Shown piece by piece: positions 8,435 through 16,307 of a stretch of 64,000 nucleotides of DNA (positions are counted from its first letter, which is position 1; the number at the start of each line of letters is the position of its first letter). Both the position numbers and the translations under genes were made by a program. The stretch covers positions 62,001 to 126,000 of the forward strand of contig CAIONQ010000076.1 of NCBI GenBank assembly GCA_903859705.1. Reading direction: 5' to 3'. The stretch comes from an uncultured Chthonomonas sp. (GTDB taxonomy: Bacteria > Armatimonadota > Chthonomonadetes > Chthonomonadales > Chthonomonadaceae). A model generated the notes under the pieces. The model did no database searches. It had not been told where the DNA came from and saw nothing but the letters and a program-made list of their open reading frames with translations.

Positions 8435-8467
8435 CGGATCGCCAACATTTAGCAAAGGACAACCCCG

Positions 8468-9598
8468 ATGGCAGATAAACAGGCCTCTTCCGATGATTAC
8501 AGCCTCGGTGGCACTCAGGCACAGCCGCTTGTTGCCGCACCGGAGTTGCCGTACAAACCGCGTGATCCGGTGGCATACAACCCTCAGATCGGCCTCATTG
8601 GCTGCGGCGGCATCTCTGAGTCTCACCTCAAAGCCTACAGCAAAGCGGGCTACAGGGTAACGGCACTATGCGATCTCATTCTGGAGCGCGCAAACAAACG
8701 GCAGGAACAGTTCTACGCACAGGCAACGACTGGCACCAACTACCGTGAGCTGCTGGAACGCCCTGAGATAGAGGTGGTGGATATTGCAACACACCCAGCA
8801 GACAGGCTGCCGATTATTGAAGATGCTATCAAAGCGGGCAAGCATGTGCTCAGCCAGAAGCCTTTTGTGCTGGATCTTCAAGAAGGAGAGCGGCTGGTGC
8901 GCCTTGCAGATGAGCATGGCGTAAAGCTGGCAGTAAATCAGAACGGCCGCTGGGCACCGCACTTTAGCTACATTCGGCACGCAATACATGTCGGGCTTAT
9001 TGGAGATCTCATCAGCGTGCATCAGGCGGTTCACTGGGATCATACCTGGACCATTGGCACAAAGTTTGAGGAGATCCGGGATCTTGTGCTCTACGATTTT
9101 GCCATTCACTGGTTCGATTTTGTGAACCACTTGCTTGGCAACCGGCCGTGGCAAAAGGTTATGGCGGTTCGCACGCGCTCGCTCGGCCAAAACGCCAAAC
9201 CGGCATTGCTTGCGCAGGCAATTATTCAGTTTGAAGGCGGCCAGGCTTCGCTGGTTTTTGATGCTAGCCTGAAGTTTGATTCTAGAGATACTACCTATAT
9301 AGGCGGCAGCATAGGCTCTATTCGCTCCGAAGGCTCCAATCTTGGCGAACAGTTAGTTACCATAACAACTGAAGCCGGTGCCTCCTCGCCAGTGCTCGAA
9401 GGCAGTTGGTTTCCGGATGGGTTTCACGGAACAATGGGTGAGCTTCTCTGCGCTATAGAAGAGAACCGCGAGCCACTGAATAGCGCCAGAGAGAATTTGC
9501 GTGGGCTCGGGCTTTGCTTTGCAGCCATTGCCTCCGCAGATAGTGGGGAAGCAGTGGCCCCCGGGCAGGTGATGCGCCTGCAGGATGGCAAAGCCTGA
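8468..9598 (+). CDS. Gfo/Idh/MocA family oxidoreductase
   Basis: 376 aa. The start has AAAGGAC about 9 nt upstream. A polar N-terminal extension of about 40 residues precedes the dinucleotide-binding motif GLIGCGGISESH. The family EKP motif appears as SQKPF, with the Lys kept and Glu changed to Gln. The C-terminal domain includes DFAIHWFDFVNHLLG, with a His in the position usually used in catalysis. It is the second gene of the operon and is only distantly similar to the first, so the two likely act on different intermediates or as different steps in one route. The stop codon overlaps the ROK kinase start (TGATG), indicating translational coupling. Confidence 0.85.
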   Translation: MADKQASSDDYSLGGTQAQPLVAAPELPYKPRDPVAYNPQIGLIGCGGISESHLKAYSKAGYRVTALCDLILERANKRQEQFYAQATTGTNYRELLERPEIEVVDIATHPADRLPIIEDAIKAGKHVLSQKPFVLDLQEGERLVRLADEHGVKLAVNQNGRWAPHFSYIRHAIHVGLIGDLISVHQAVHWDHTWTIGTKFEEIRDLVLYDFAIHWFDFVNHLLGNRPWQKVMAVRTRSLGQNAKPALLAQAIIQFEGGQASLVFDASLKFDSRDTTYIGGSIGSIRSEGSNLGEQLVTITTEAGASSPVLEGSWFPDGFHGTMGELLCAIEENREPLNSARENLRGLGLCFAAIASADSGEAVAPGQVMRLQDGKA

Positions 9599-10524
9599 TG
9601 ATTGCGGAGAACGTTGCCGGAGTAGGCATAGACATTGGCGGAACCAACATTAAGTATGTTGCTGCGCTTCCTGATGGCACCACGCTGGTTTCTGGAGTGC
9701 TGCCCACTTCGGATGCGCCTGAGGCCGCAGCATACTGGGTAAAGTGTGTTCGCACGCTACTTGCCGACCTGAGGCAAGAGCTGGGAATAACGCTCTATCC
9801 GGGCGTAGCCTCGCCTGGGCTACCAGCCGCAGATGGGAGTTCCATCCACTGGATGCGAGGGCGAATGGAGAGCGTACAGGGCTTGAATTGGACGCAAGCG
9901 CTTGAGGCCATGCATTCCGTGCCTGTGCTTAACGATGCCCATGCCGCCCTTATGGGAGAGGTTTGGTGCGGTGCAGCACTTGGCAGCAAAAACGCGATAA
10001 TGTACACGCTGGGTACCGGCGTGGGCGGAGCATGCCTGGTAGATGGCAGGCTGTTGCGTGGGCACCTAAGCCGAGCAGGGCATTTGGGGCACGTTAGCCT
10101 GAATGCGGATGCTGATCTGGATATTGTAAACACACCGGGCAGCCTGGAGGATGCAATAGGGGAGTGCACGCTTGCAAGTAGAACCAGCGGCAGGTTCAGC
10201 AGCACGCGCGCAATGCTGGAAGCTGTGGCAGAAGGTGATGCTGATGCAGAAGCTGTTTGGCAGATTTCTGTAAAGGCGCTTGCTGCAGCCGTGATATCGG
10301 CCGTTAATGTGCTGGACCCCGAAACAGTAATTATTGGTGGTGGAATCGCTGCAGCAGGGGATGCCCTGTATGTGCCGTTAAAGAGGTGGATGGAGGCGTT
10401 TGAGTGGAGGCCAACTGGCACCACTGTCAAGGTTACGGCTGCCAGATTGGGTGAGTTTTCCGGTGCCTCCGGGGCGGCCTGCGCCGCCCTGGAGGCCGTG
10501 GGTATTATTCGCCCGGGTACTTAA
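9598..10524 (+). CDS. ROK family sugar kinase or regulator-like protein
   Basis: 308 aa. The ATG overlaps the previous stop by one base. The ATP-binding motif GIDIGGTNIK is near the N-terminus, the sugar-site LNDAHAALMGE is central, and GTGVGGA and the zinc-site GHLGH follow. The usual CxCGxxGCxE zinc cluster of bacterial ROK kinases is absent; the equivalent stretch reads NTPGSLED. There is no N-terminal helix-turn-helix, so it is a kinase rather than a NagC-type repressor. A paralogue lies at 39377-40405. Its 3' end overlaps that of the convergent oxidoreductase gene by 20 nt. Confidence 0.85.
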   Translation: MIAENVAGVGIDIGGTNIKYVAALPDGTTLVSGVLPTSDAPEAAAYWVKCVRTLLADLRQELGITLYPGVASPGLPAADGSSIHWMRGRMESVQGLNWTQALEAMHSVPVLNDAHAALMGEVWCGAALGSKNAIMYTLGTGVGGACLVDGRLLRGHLSRAGHLGHVSLNADADLDIVNTPGSLEDAIGECTLASRTSGRFSSTRAMLEAVAEGDADAEAVWQISVKALAAAVISAVNVLDPETVIIGGGIAAAGDALYVPLKRWMEAFEWRPTGTTVKVTAARLGEFSGASGAACAALEAVGIIRPGT

Positions 10525-11485
10525 CGCCCCACTGGTTTCGCAGAGTATCCATAATGCGCATAATCTCAATGGTTTGAGCATGCGGCATGATATCGCTCTC
10601 CAGCTTGCCTTCTTCCAGGCACTTCATCACTTCAATCGCCTCGTAATTGAAGCCATTGCCTTCCATGGGTATGGTGATGGTTTCTGTATCTTTGCCAGAT
10701 CGGCTGAGGGTAAAGGTTGAAGGCTTCCACCATGGGTTGTGGATGCGTATGGTGCCTTCAGAGCCAGCGATAACCGCCTCCTGCGGAGTATTGGTGCGAA
10801 CAGCAGTAGAGAGGAGCGCCAGGCGGCCATCCGAGTAACCCAGGTTTATGGTTGCCTGCTCATCCACGCCCGTTACGCCAATGTCCGCAAGGCCAATCAC
10901 CACATTGGGTGTGCCAAGTAGCATTACTGTAAGAGATAGCGGGTAGCAGCCAACATCCAGCAGAGCACCGCCTCCCAGGGCCGGGTCGAACAGCCGGCTA
11001 TCCGGGTTAAAGTCTGCACGGAATCCGAAATCTGCCTGCACCATGCGAATATCGCCAATTGCGCCTTCAAGTATCAGCCTGTGAACCTCGCGCATCGCCG
11101 GAATGAATCGGCTCCAGTGAGCCTCCATCAGGAAGAGATTGCGCTCGCGAGCCGTTGCAATGACATTGGCGGCCTGAATGCGGTTTATGGTAAACGGCTT
11201 TTCAGTAAGGACTGCCTTACCGCCCTTCAAGCACAGAATAGAATCGGCCTCGTGCATGGGGTGGGGAGTGGCAACATAGATGGCATCCACCTCTGGATCG
11301 TTTGCCAGTGACTCGTAGGATCCATGGTGCCGTTCGGCTCCGTGCTCTTTAGCAAACGCCTCTGCCTTATCTGCAGAGCGCGAACCAACTGCCGCAAGTA
11401 CGGCACCCGGAGCGCTTTTGAGCCCGGTAGCAAAAGAGGCGGCGATGCGTCCGCATCCCAGAATTCCCCATCGAGTGGTTTTCAT
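10505..11485 (-). CDS. Gfo/Idh/MocA family oxidoreductase, dihydrodiol dehydrogenase-like
   Basis: 326 aa. Rossmann motif GILGCGRIAASF at the N-terminus, EKP motif as LTEKPFTINR, and a C-terminal domain with GGGALLDVGCYPL, typical of the subgroup containing dimeric dihydrodiol dehydrogenase and glucose-fructose oxidoreductase-like enzymes. GAGGA lies about 11 nt before the ATG. It is the last gene of a minus-strand operon after trpG and a serine hydrolase (54-nt gap), and it converges on the ROK gene with overlapping 3' ends and no terminator between them. The substrate is probably a sugar or a cyclic polyol. Confidence 0.85.
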   Translation of the reverse strand: MKTTRWGILGCGRIAASFATGLKSAPGAVLAAVGSRSADKAEAFAKEHGAERHHGSYESLANDPEVDAIYVATPHPMHEADSILCLKGGKAVLTEKPFTINRIQAANVIATARERNLFLMEAHWSRFIPAMREVHRLILEGAIGDIRMVQADFGFRADFNPDSRLFDPALGGGALLDVGCYPLSLTVMLLGTPNVVIGLADIGVTGVDEQATINLGYSDGRLALLSTAVRTNTPQEAVIAGSEGTIRIHNPWWKPSTFTLSRSGKDTETITIPMEGNGFNYEAIEVMKCLEEGKLESDIMPHAQTIEIMRIMDTLRNQWGVKYPGE

Positions 11486-11539
11486 AGGTTAAATCGTCCT
11501 CGGTATCGTTGATTACTGCGTTGCTGCCCTGGCAGCAAT

Positions 11540-12700
11540 TCATACAAACAGGTCTCGCTCAGGCAGCTTTGCTGCATGCTCAGAGATTTTCCACATTAGC
11601 TGATCTAGTGCCAGGTCCATCCCACTTCCCGGTTTACGCGTGTTTGTTAATCCCGCCCAGCACCAGTGGCCAGAGGTTCGCACCGCAATCGTGGTTGTGC
11701 CCGGCAGGCTGCCAGTGTGCCACCAGTTGTTTGCCGAGTTCACGCTCCAGCCATGGGCATAATTGGGGCTAACGGCCGGTGGAGTGGTCATTTCACGGAT
11801 CGATGCTCGGTTCAAGATATCTTTGCTTACGGCAAATCCATCCACCTTTGTCAGAAAGCGCACAAGATCCGTTGCTGTGGCCAGCCATCCTCCATGTGAA
11901 TCCATTCTGGCGGCGGGCAAGCTATATGGGTCTCCCTTGCCTGCATCGCTAAAGTACATTGTTTCGTGTGGTGCGCGTTCTGCCAGTGTGTTGCCGCATA
12001 TGCGCATATCCTGAATGCCGCACGGTTTAAGTACCAGGTCCATCATAGCTTTATCATACTGCTTGCTGGTTAGCTTCTCTATAACACGCCCTAACACACA
12101 ATATCCGAAGTTGGAGTATGCAAACTTCTCACCGGGTTTATTCTCAAGTGGATGCGTTTTAAGGGTCGTTGTAATTAGCTCCTGATGGTTCATCTGTGGG
12201 TGTTGAAACATCGGGTCGGAGCCATTATTTGCCCATCCGCCGCATGTGTGAGTTAGCAAGTGGTTAATTGTAATGTTGGGTACTTCGCCGGAAGCGACGC
12301 CATACTGATCTCCGAACAGAGACGGGGCGGGGCCAAAAACCGTATCCGATAGGCTGAGCTTGCCGGCCTCGATCAGCTTGAAAATAGCGACTGAGGTAAT
12401 TGGCTTGCTGATACTTGCTATACGGAAAAGTGTATCGGTATTTACCGGGGTGGGCGTTGCTGCATCATCGGCCACGCCATAACCTGCTGCAAATACAAGC
12501 TTTTCGGCGCGTGCCAGCGCAATTGAGATGCCTGGAACCTGAAACCTATCTGAGAACTGTGTAATCAGCGCCCGGATTTCAGATCCTGGTGAGTTGCGAT
12601 CTGCAGTGGTCGGTTCCAACATTGCTCCTTTCGCACGCGAAAGCGCTGAACCGGCTGCCACTGCGCCGGCAATAAATGTGCGTCTGCTGAGGTTCGTCAT
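11540..12700 (-). CDS. Tat-exported serine hydrolase, class C beta-lactamase family
   Basis: 386 aa. The N-terminus has a twin-arginine signal (SRRTFIAGAVAAGSAL), so folded export is expected. The serine beta-lactamase/DD-peptidase fold is shown by SxxK (S96-I-S-K99), the YxN motif as AYSNFGY, and HTG in WWHTGSLPG, where KTG is usual in true beta-lactamases. This pattern fits family VIII esterases or D-aminopeptidase-like enzymes as well as beta-lactamases, so drug resistance should not be assumed. GGAGG precedes the ATG by 6 nt. It is the second gene of the trpG operon (29-nt gap). Confidence 0.85.
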   Translation of the reverse strand: MTNLSRRTFIAGAVAAGSALSRAKGAMLEPTTADRNSPGSEIRALITQFSDRFQVPGISIALARAEKLVFAAGYGVADDAATPTPVNTDTLFRIASISKPITSVAIFKLIEAGKLSLSDTVFGPAPSLFGDQYGVASGEVPNITINHLLTHTCGGWANNGSDPMFQHPQMNHQELITTTLKTHPLENKPGEKFAYSNFGYCVLGRVIEKLTSKQYDKAMMDLVLKPCGIQDMRICGNTLAERAPHETMYFSDAGKGDPYSLPAARMDSHGGWLATATDLVRFLTKVDGFAVSKDILNRASIREMTTPPAVSPNYAHGWSVNSANNWWHTGSLPGTTTIAVRTSGHWCWAGLTNTRKPGSGMDLALDQLMWKISEHAAKLPERDLFV

Positions 12701-12729
12701 TGGCGGCCTCCAGTGCGATCCGTGGTTAC

Positions 12730-13293
12730 TTACAGGCTCAGGAAGTTTCTTAGCAGCTGTTTGCCATCTACTGTGAGTGCAGATTCCGGGTGAAACTGAA
12801 CACCTTCCACAGCAAACTCACGATGACGAACACCCATAATTTCGCCCTCTGCAGTTTCGGCAGTAATCTCGAGGCAGGCCGGAAGCGTCTCTTTTTTGAT
12901 TACCAGAGAATGGTATCTTGTGGCGGTCATCGGATTCGGCAGGCCCCTAAACACACCGATATCAAAATGCTTGATTTCGGAAGTTTTGCCATGCATAACG
13001 CGGTAGTTTCGGATTACATCGCCACCGAAGGCCGCGCCAATGCTCTGATGCCCCAGGCACACACCGAAAATTGGGATTTGGCCTGCAAAGCGTTTGATGA
13101 GCGGTACGCACACTCCTGCCTCTTCGGGAGTGCAGGGGCCGGGAGAGATGAGGATGCGTTCGGGAGCAAGAGCTTCGATCTCATCCAGCGTGATCTGATC
13201 GTTGCGGTGTACCTGAACATCGCAACCGAATTCACCCAGGTATTGCACCAGGTTATAGGTAAAGCTGTCGTAATTATCGATGACCAGAATCAT
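12730..13293 (-). CDS. trpG: Anthranilate/aminodeoxychorismate synthase glutamine amidotransferase subunit
   Basis: 187 aa, the normal length. Class I glutamine amidotransferase: oxyanion and nucleophile motif FGVCLGHQ (Cys79), and the catalytic His-Glu in QFHPESAL near the end. N-terminal [15 protein letters not shown] is the family signature. It supplies ammonia from glutamine for anthranilate (tryptophan) or 4-amino-4-deoxychorismate (folate). The partner chorismate-binding subunit (TrpE/PabB) is not in this window, so trpG and pabA cannot be told apart, and the protein may serve both. It leads an operon with genes that have no clear tie to tryptophan synthesis. Confidence 0.9.
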   Translation of the reverse strand: MILVIDNYDSFTYNLVQYLGEFGCDVQVHRNDQITLDEIEALAPERILISPGPCTPEEAGVCVPLIKRFAGQIPIFGVCLGHQSIGAAFGGDVIRNYRVMHGKTSEIKHFDIGVFRGLPNPMTATRYHSLVIKKETLPACLEITAETAEGEIMGVRHREFAVEGVQFHPESALTVDGKQLLRNFLSL

Positions 13294-13454
13294 ACGTTGC
13301 GGCCGCTCCAGAGTGCATATTTGTGTTCTCTATAATACCATGCGGCGGTTGCGGATATTGACGGCGCGAAGATTACCGGTGCTATGTGAAACACCAGGTA
13401 TTCCCCCGAACCTCAGTGACAAATGTACTGTGTGCAATTGCAATAAAGTAAGTA

Positions 13455-13483
13455 TTGACGTAGTCTTGAAATTGGTCTAAAAT
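13455..13483 (+). promoter_or_regulatory. Promoter for the PEP-CTERM gene
   Basis: TTGACG at 13455-13460 and TAAAAT at 13478-13483 with 17-nt spacing. The leader would be about 85 nt, ending in a strong GAGGAGG site before the TTG start at 13576. Confidence 0.6.
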
Positions 13484-13575
13484 GTGCCATTGCAATACAT
13501 TCGCAGCGTCGACTGCTGCCCAAGCCTATAATGTATGCAGTATTGTAGCTCAGAGCCGAGCAAGAGGAGGCCACG

Positions 13576-14454
13576 TTGCATTCTGTGAGCACCAGCACTT
13601 CATCCACTGTAATTGGGAGATTACTTCGCAGGGTTGCTATCAACTCTCTACTATCTATTGGGCTTGTATCCGCTTTGGCTGCGGCTTCAAGTGCGCAGTT
13701 TCCCGTGGCCAATTGGAAAGGCGATGCCAACTTCCTGGATTCGTCTGGCAATGGACACACCCTTACCGGGACTAATGTGCAGTTTGCCGATGGTTTGAAC
13801 CAGAGAGCGTTTCTCCTGGACGCAACCTCATCGCTGTATACAAGTGCGCCGACACTCTCGGTTATAAACCCCGGGTTCGCAGTCACCGCGTGGGTATATT
13901 TCAATCAGTTGGATTACTCTTCCAATTCAGCACTGCCGAACACGATTCTTGCTCAAGACAACGGCGGCGGCACTCAGGAAAAGTTTGTTTTCTACTACAA
14001 CGCAACAGATCATGCTCTGGGTGTTCACATGAATGGTGGGAACGGGGCATCCTGGAACGAAGTAGTATTGCCAACTGCAGTTACTATCGACACCTGGAAT
14101 AACTTTACCGTTAGTGGCGATGTATTCGGCAAAACGCTCACCTTTTACGAGAATGGCGACTTAATTGGTGCTGTAGACAACGTTGTTTTCAGCAACCCAA
14201 CTGCGGAAGTATCGATCGGCTCTGCCGAAGGAATTGGGCATCTGGTAGGGGGCATGCAGGACGTGGCCATATACGGTGCAGACATTACCGGCTATTACGC
14301 CGTTCACGACTCCATGCCTATCCCACCCATATTCCCAATCCCACCGCGTTTTGGTCCACTTGAGCCGATAACACCAGAACCGGGGACCGTAGCTATGTTC
14401 GCATCCCTTGCGGCTGGCGCTGCCATTAGCCTGCGACGCAAGCGCAAGAAGTAG
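13576..14454 (+). CDS. Secreted LamG-domain protein with PEP-CTERM sorting signal
   Basis: 292 aa. The TTG start is chosen because GAGGAGG sits 5 nt upstream (13564-13570). A signal peptide follows (about residues 13-40, ending ASSAQ). The main domain is a concanavalin A-like LamG fold (WKGDANFLDSSGNGHTLTG, VTAWVYFNQ, GGMQDVAIYGADITG). A proline-rich linker leads to the C-terminal motif PEPGTVAMFASLAAGAAIS and a basic tail RRKRKK, the hallmark of exosortase substrates. It is probably cell-envelope attached or released into the extracellular matrix. No exosortase gene lies in the window. It is a single-gene transcript with its own promoter and terminator. Confidence 0.9.
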   Translation: MHSVSTSTSSTVIGRLLRRVAINSLLSIGLVSALAAASSAQFPVANWKGDANFLDSSGNGHTLTGTNVQFADGLNQRAFLLDATSSLYTSAPTLSVINPGFAVTAWVYFNQLDYSSNSALPNTILAQDNGGGTQEKFVFYYNATDHALGVHMNGGNGASWNEVVLPTAVTIDTWNNFTVSGDVFGKTLTFYENGDLIGAVDNVVFSNPTAEVSIGSAEGIGHLVGGMQDVAIYGADITGYYAVHDSMPIPPIFPIPPRFGPLEPITPEPGTVAMFASLAAGAAISLRRKRKK

Positions 14455-14478
14455 TACCAACTGACGCGCACCTGCGAG

Positions 14479-14517
14479 AGCCCCGCCGCTGGAAAACCCA
14501 GACGGTGGGGCTTTTTT
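14479..14517 (+). terminator. Intrinsic terminator of the PEP-CTERM gene
   Basis: AGCCCCGCCG pairs with CGGTGGGGCT (one mismatch), extended inside by CTGG/CCCAG, followed by TTTTTT. It lies 25 nt after the stop codon. Confidence 0.8.
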
Positions 14518-14676
14518 GATTTGCTTACCTGGCATGGTTCTGTACTGCTTACTGCGCACCCTGTGCCTAAGTATAGTCAAACGAAGTGGAATTTGTGGTG
14601 CCTGTGGCAGCGAAGGATAACGGTTGCAGTGTGAAGTACTTGATGCTAACAATTTCAGGGGAGTAATCCACTACCA

Positions 14677-16266
14677 ATGTCTTCCAGACGTGCGTTCCTA
14701 TCAGGCTGTGCCGGTGTAGCTGCCGCCGGGTTTACCACATTATCATCTGCTAATCCGCGTAACGGCAATTCCCGCGAGCGCACTTTTCATTTCAGCACGA
14801 ACCGGTTTGCCCTTGAGGAAGATCCTGAGCTGCTGCCTGCGGTTATTGATGCAGGTGTTACGGATCTTTGGCTTGCCTCTTATTTCTTTGGATATTGGTA
14901 CGATAAACCAGCAGACCTGATGCGGATGGCCCGGAAAATCGAGGCCAGGGGTTTGCGTGTGCATGTGATCAATGTACCACTGGGGCATCCTGGAGATTCT
15001 CTCGGTGCAAAATCTGGTGGGGTACCGCTTACACCTCCCGCCCACTGGAAGATGGGTGTGAAGCCGAACGGAGCAACCTTTAGCGGAACCTCGTTGCATG
15101 CCCCGGCCACCGCAGAGAATTGTGCCGCGCTGAAGGAACTGCAGGCAGCGGGTGTGCGCGAACTTTTTGTGGATGATGATTTTAGGTTGGCTCAGGGGCC
15201 CGGTACGATTGGTGGCTGCTTCTGCTCCGAACATCGTAAACGCTTTCTCACACTCCATGGGTATCCAGAGTCAAGTTGGGATGAACTGCTGGATGACGTG
15301 AGCCGCCGTGATCTCACACGTTATCTTCGTCAGTGGGTGGAGTTTAGCTGCGACGAGCTCACTGCCAGTTTCAGGGCTCAACAGCGCGCCGCACCCCAGA
15401 TACACCTCGGCAATATGATCATGTTCATGGGTGCAGAGAAGGCTGGGATTCGGCTGAAGGATTACCACAACTCTCTTTTCCGTGTGGGCGAACTGATGTT
15501 TGAAGACCGGAGCTTTGCATCCGTACGTGCTAAAACGCAAGAGCTGTTTTCCGTGTTATTCCACAGGCGATACGCTCGCCCAGAGCTGGCCTATAGTGAA
15601 ACTACAGCGTTCCCCGCAAATCGACTTTCTGCGAGCAACATGGCGGCCAAGCTGGCAATATCCACCATTGCTGATGTTCGAAATACCATGTACATGAGTG
15701 GGCTAACGGCATTCCCAACAGCCCACTGGCCCGTGCTTAAACCTGCGATGCGGAAGCAGCAACAGCTGCATGCACGGTTGGCGGGCCATAAACTGAAGGG
15801 GCCATTCAAACATTATTGGGGAGATGGCGGGCGCTATGTTAGCGATGACAACGCTTACAGTTTGTTTCTGGCGGCTGGGGTGCCGTTTGAGGTAGTGGAT
15901 GAGCCTGGCAAAGACGGCGTAGTTTTCCTTGGGGACCATGATGCCGGGCTCGCGCGTAATGGCCTGGTGCAAAGCTCCGGTGCGCTGCTGGTTCACCGGC
16001 CGGGGAGCGACAACCCGCGTGAGACCTCGAGAGCGGTCGCCGAGACACTCCCGGATCTATTTGCCCTGAAACGTACCCTGGACCTCACCAATGTGCCGCA
16101 TGTTCTGGAGGATATCCCCGTTGTGTGTGCCTGGTACCCAACGGTGAATGCAGTGTTTCTATGGAACCTGCAGGAAGAGCCGGTGAAGCTTACGCTTGCG
16201 TACAAGAATATGAACAGGCAAGTGAATATTGGGGCGCTGGATTCGGAGTTGGTTGAGTTGGGTTGA
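14677..16266 (+). CDS. Tat-exported glycosidase-like protein of unknown substrate
   Basis: 529 aa. A twin-arginine signal (SSRRAFLSGCAGVAAAGF) starts the protein. The body looks like a TIM-barrel glycoside hydrolase: repeated beta-alpha units (VTDLWLASYFFGYW, GLRVHVINVPLG, GVRELFVDDDFRL), with acidic residues at strand ends such as the DDDF cluster near residue 170. A Cys-rich bit (GGCFCSEHRKRF) may bind a metal. A C-terminal beta domain (YKNMNRQVNIG) ends it. The organisation recalls barrel proteins with a glutamine amidotransferase-like beta-galactosidase trimerisation domain (KDGVVFLGD), but I cannot name a family with certainty. GGGGAG lies about 14 nt upstream of the ATG, a rather long spacing. 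Confidence 0.55.
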   Translation: MSSRRAFLSGCAGVAAAGFTTLSSANPRNGNSRERTFHFSTNRFALEEDPELLPAVIDAGVTDLWLASYFFGYWYDKPADLMRMARKIEARGLRVHVINVPLGHPGDSLGAKSGGVPLTPPAHWKMGVKPNGATFSGTSLHAPATAENCAALKELQAAGVRELFVDDDFRLAQGPGTIGGCFCSEHRKRFLTLHGYPESSWDELLDDVSRRDLTRYLRQWVEFSCDELTASFRAQQRAAPQIHLGNMIMFMGAEKAGIRLKDYHNSLFRVGELMFEDRSFASVRAKTQELFSVLFHRRYARPELAYSETTAFPANRLSASNMAAKLAISTIADVRNTMYMSGLTAFPTAHWPVLKPAMRKQQQLHARLAGHKLKGPFKHYWGDGGRYVSDDNAYSLFLAAGVPFEVVDEPGKDGVVFLGDHDAGLARNGLVQSSGALLVHRPGSDNPRETSRAVAETLPDLFALKRTLDLTNVPHVLEDIPVVCAWYPTVNAVFLWNLQEEPVKLTLAYKNMNRQVNIGALDSELVELG

Positions 16267-16307
16267 GCATGCGAGGCGAGCGCAGCGCCCTAACTTCGTC
16301 GCCAACA

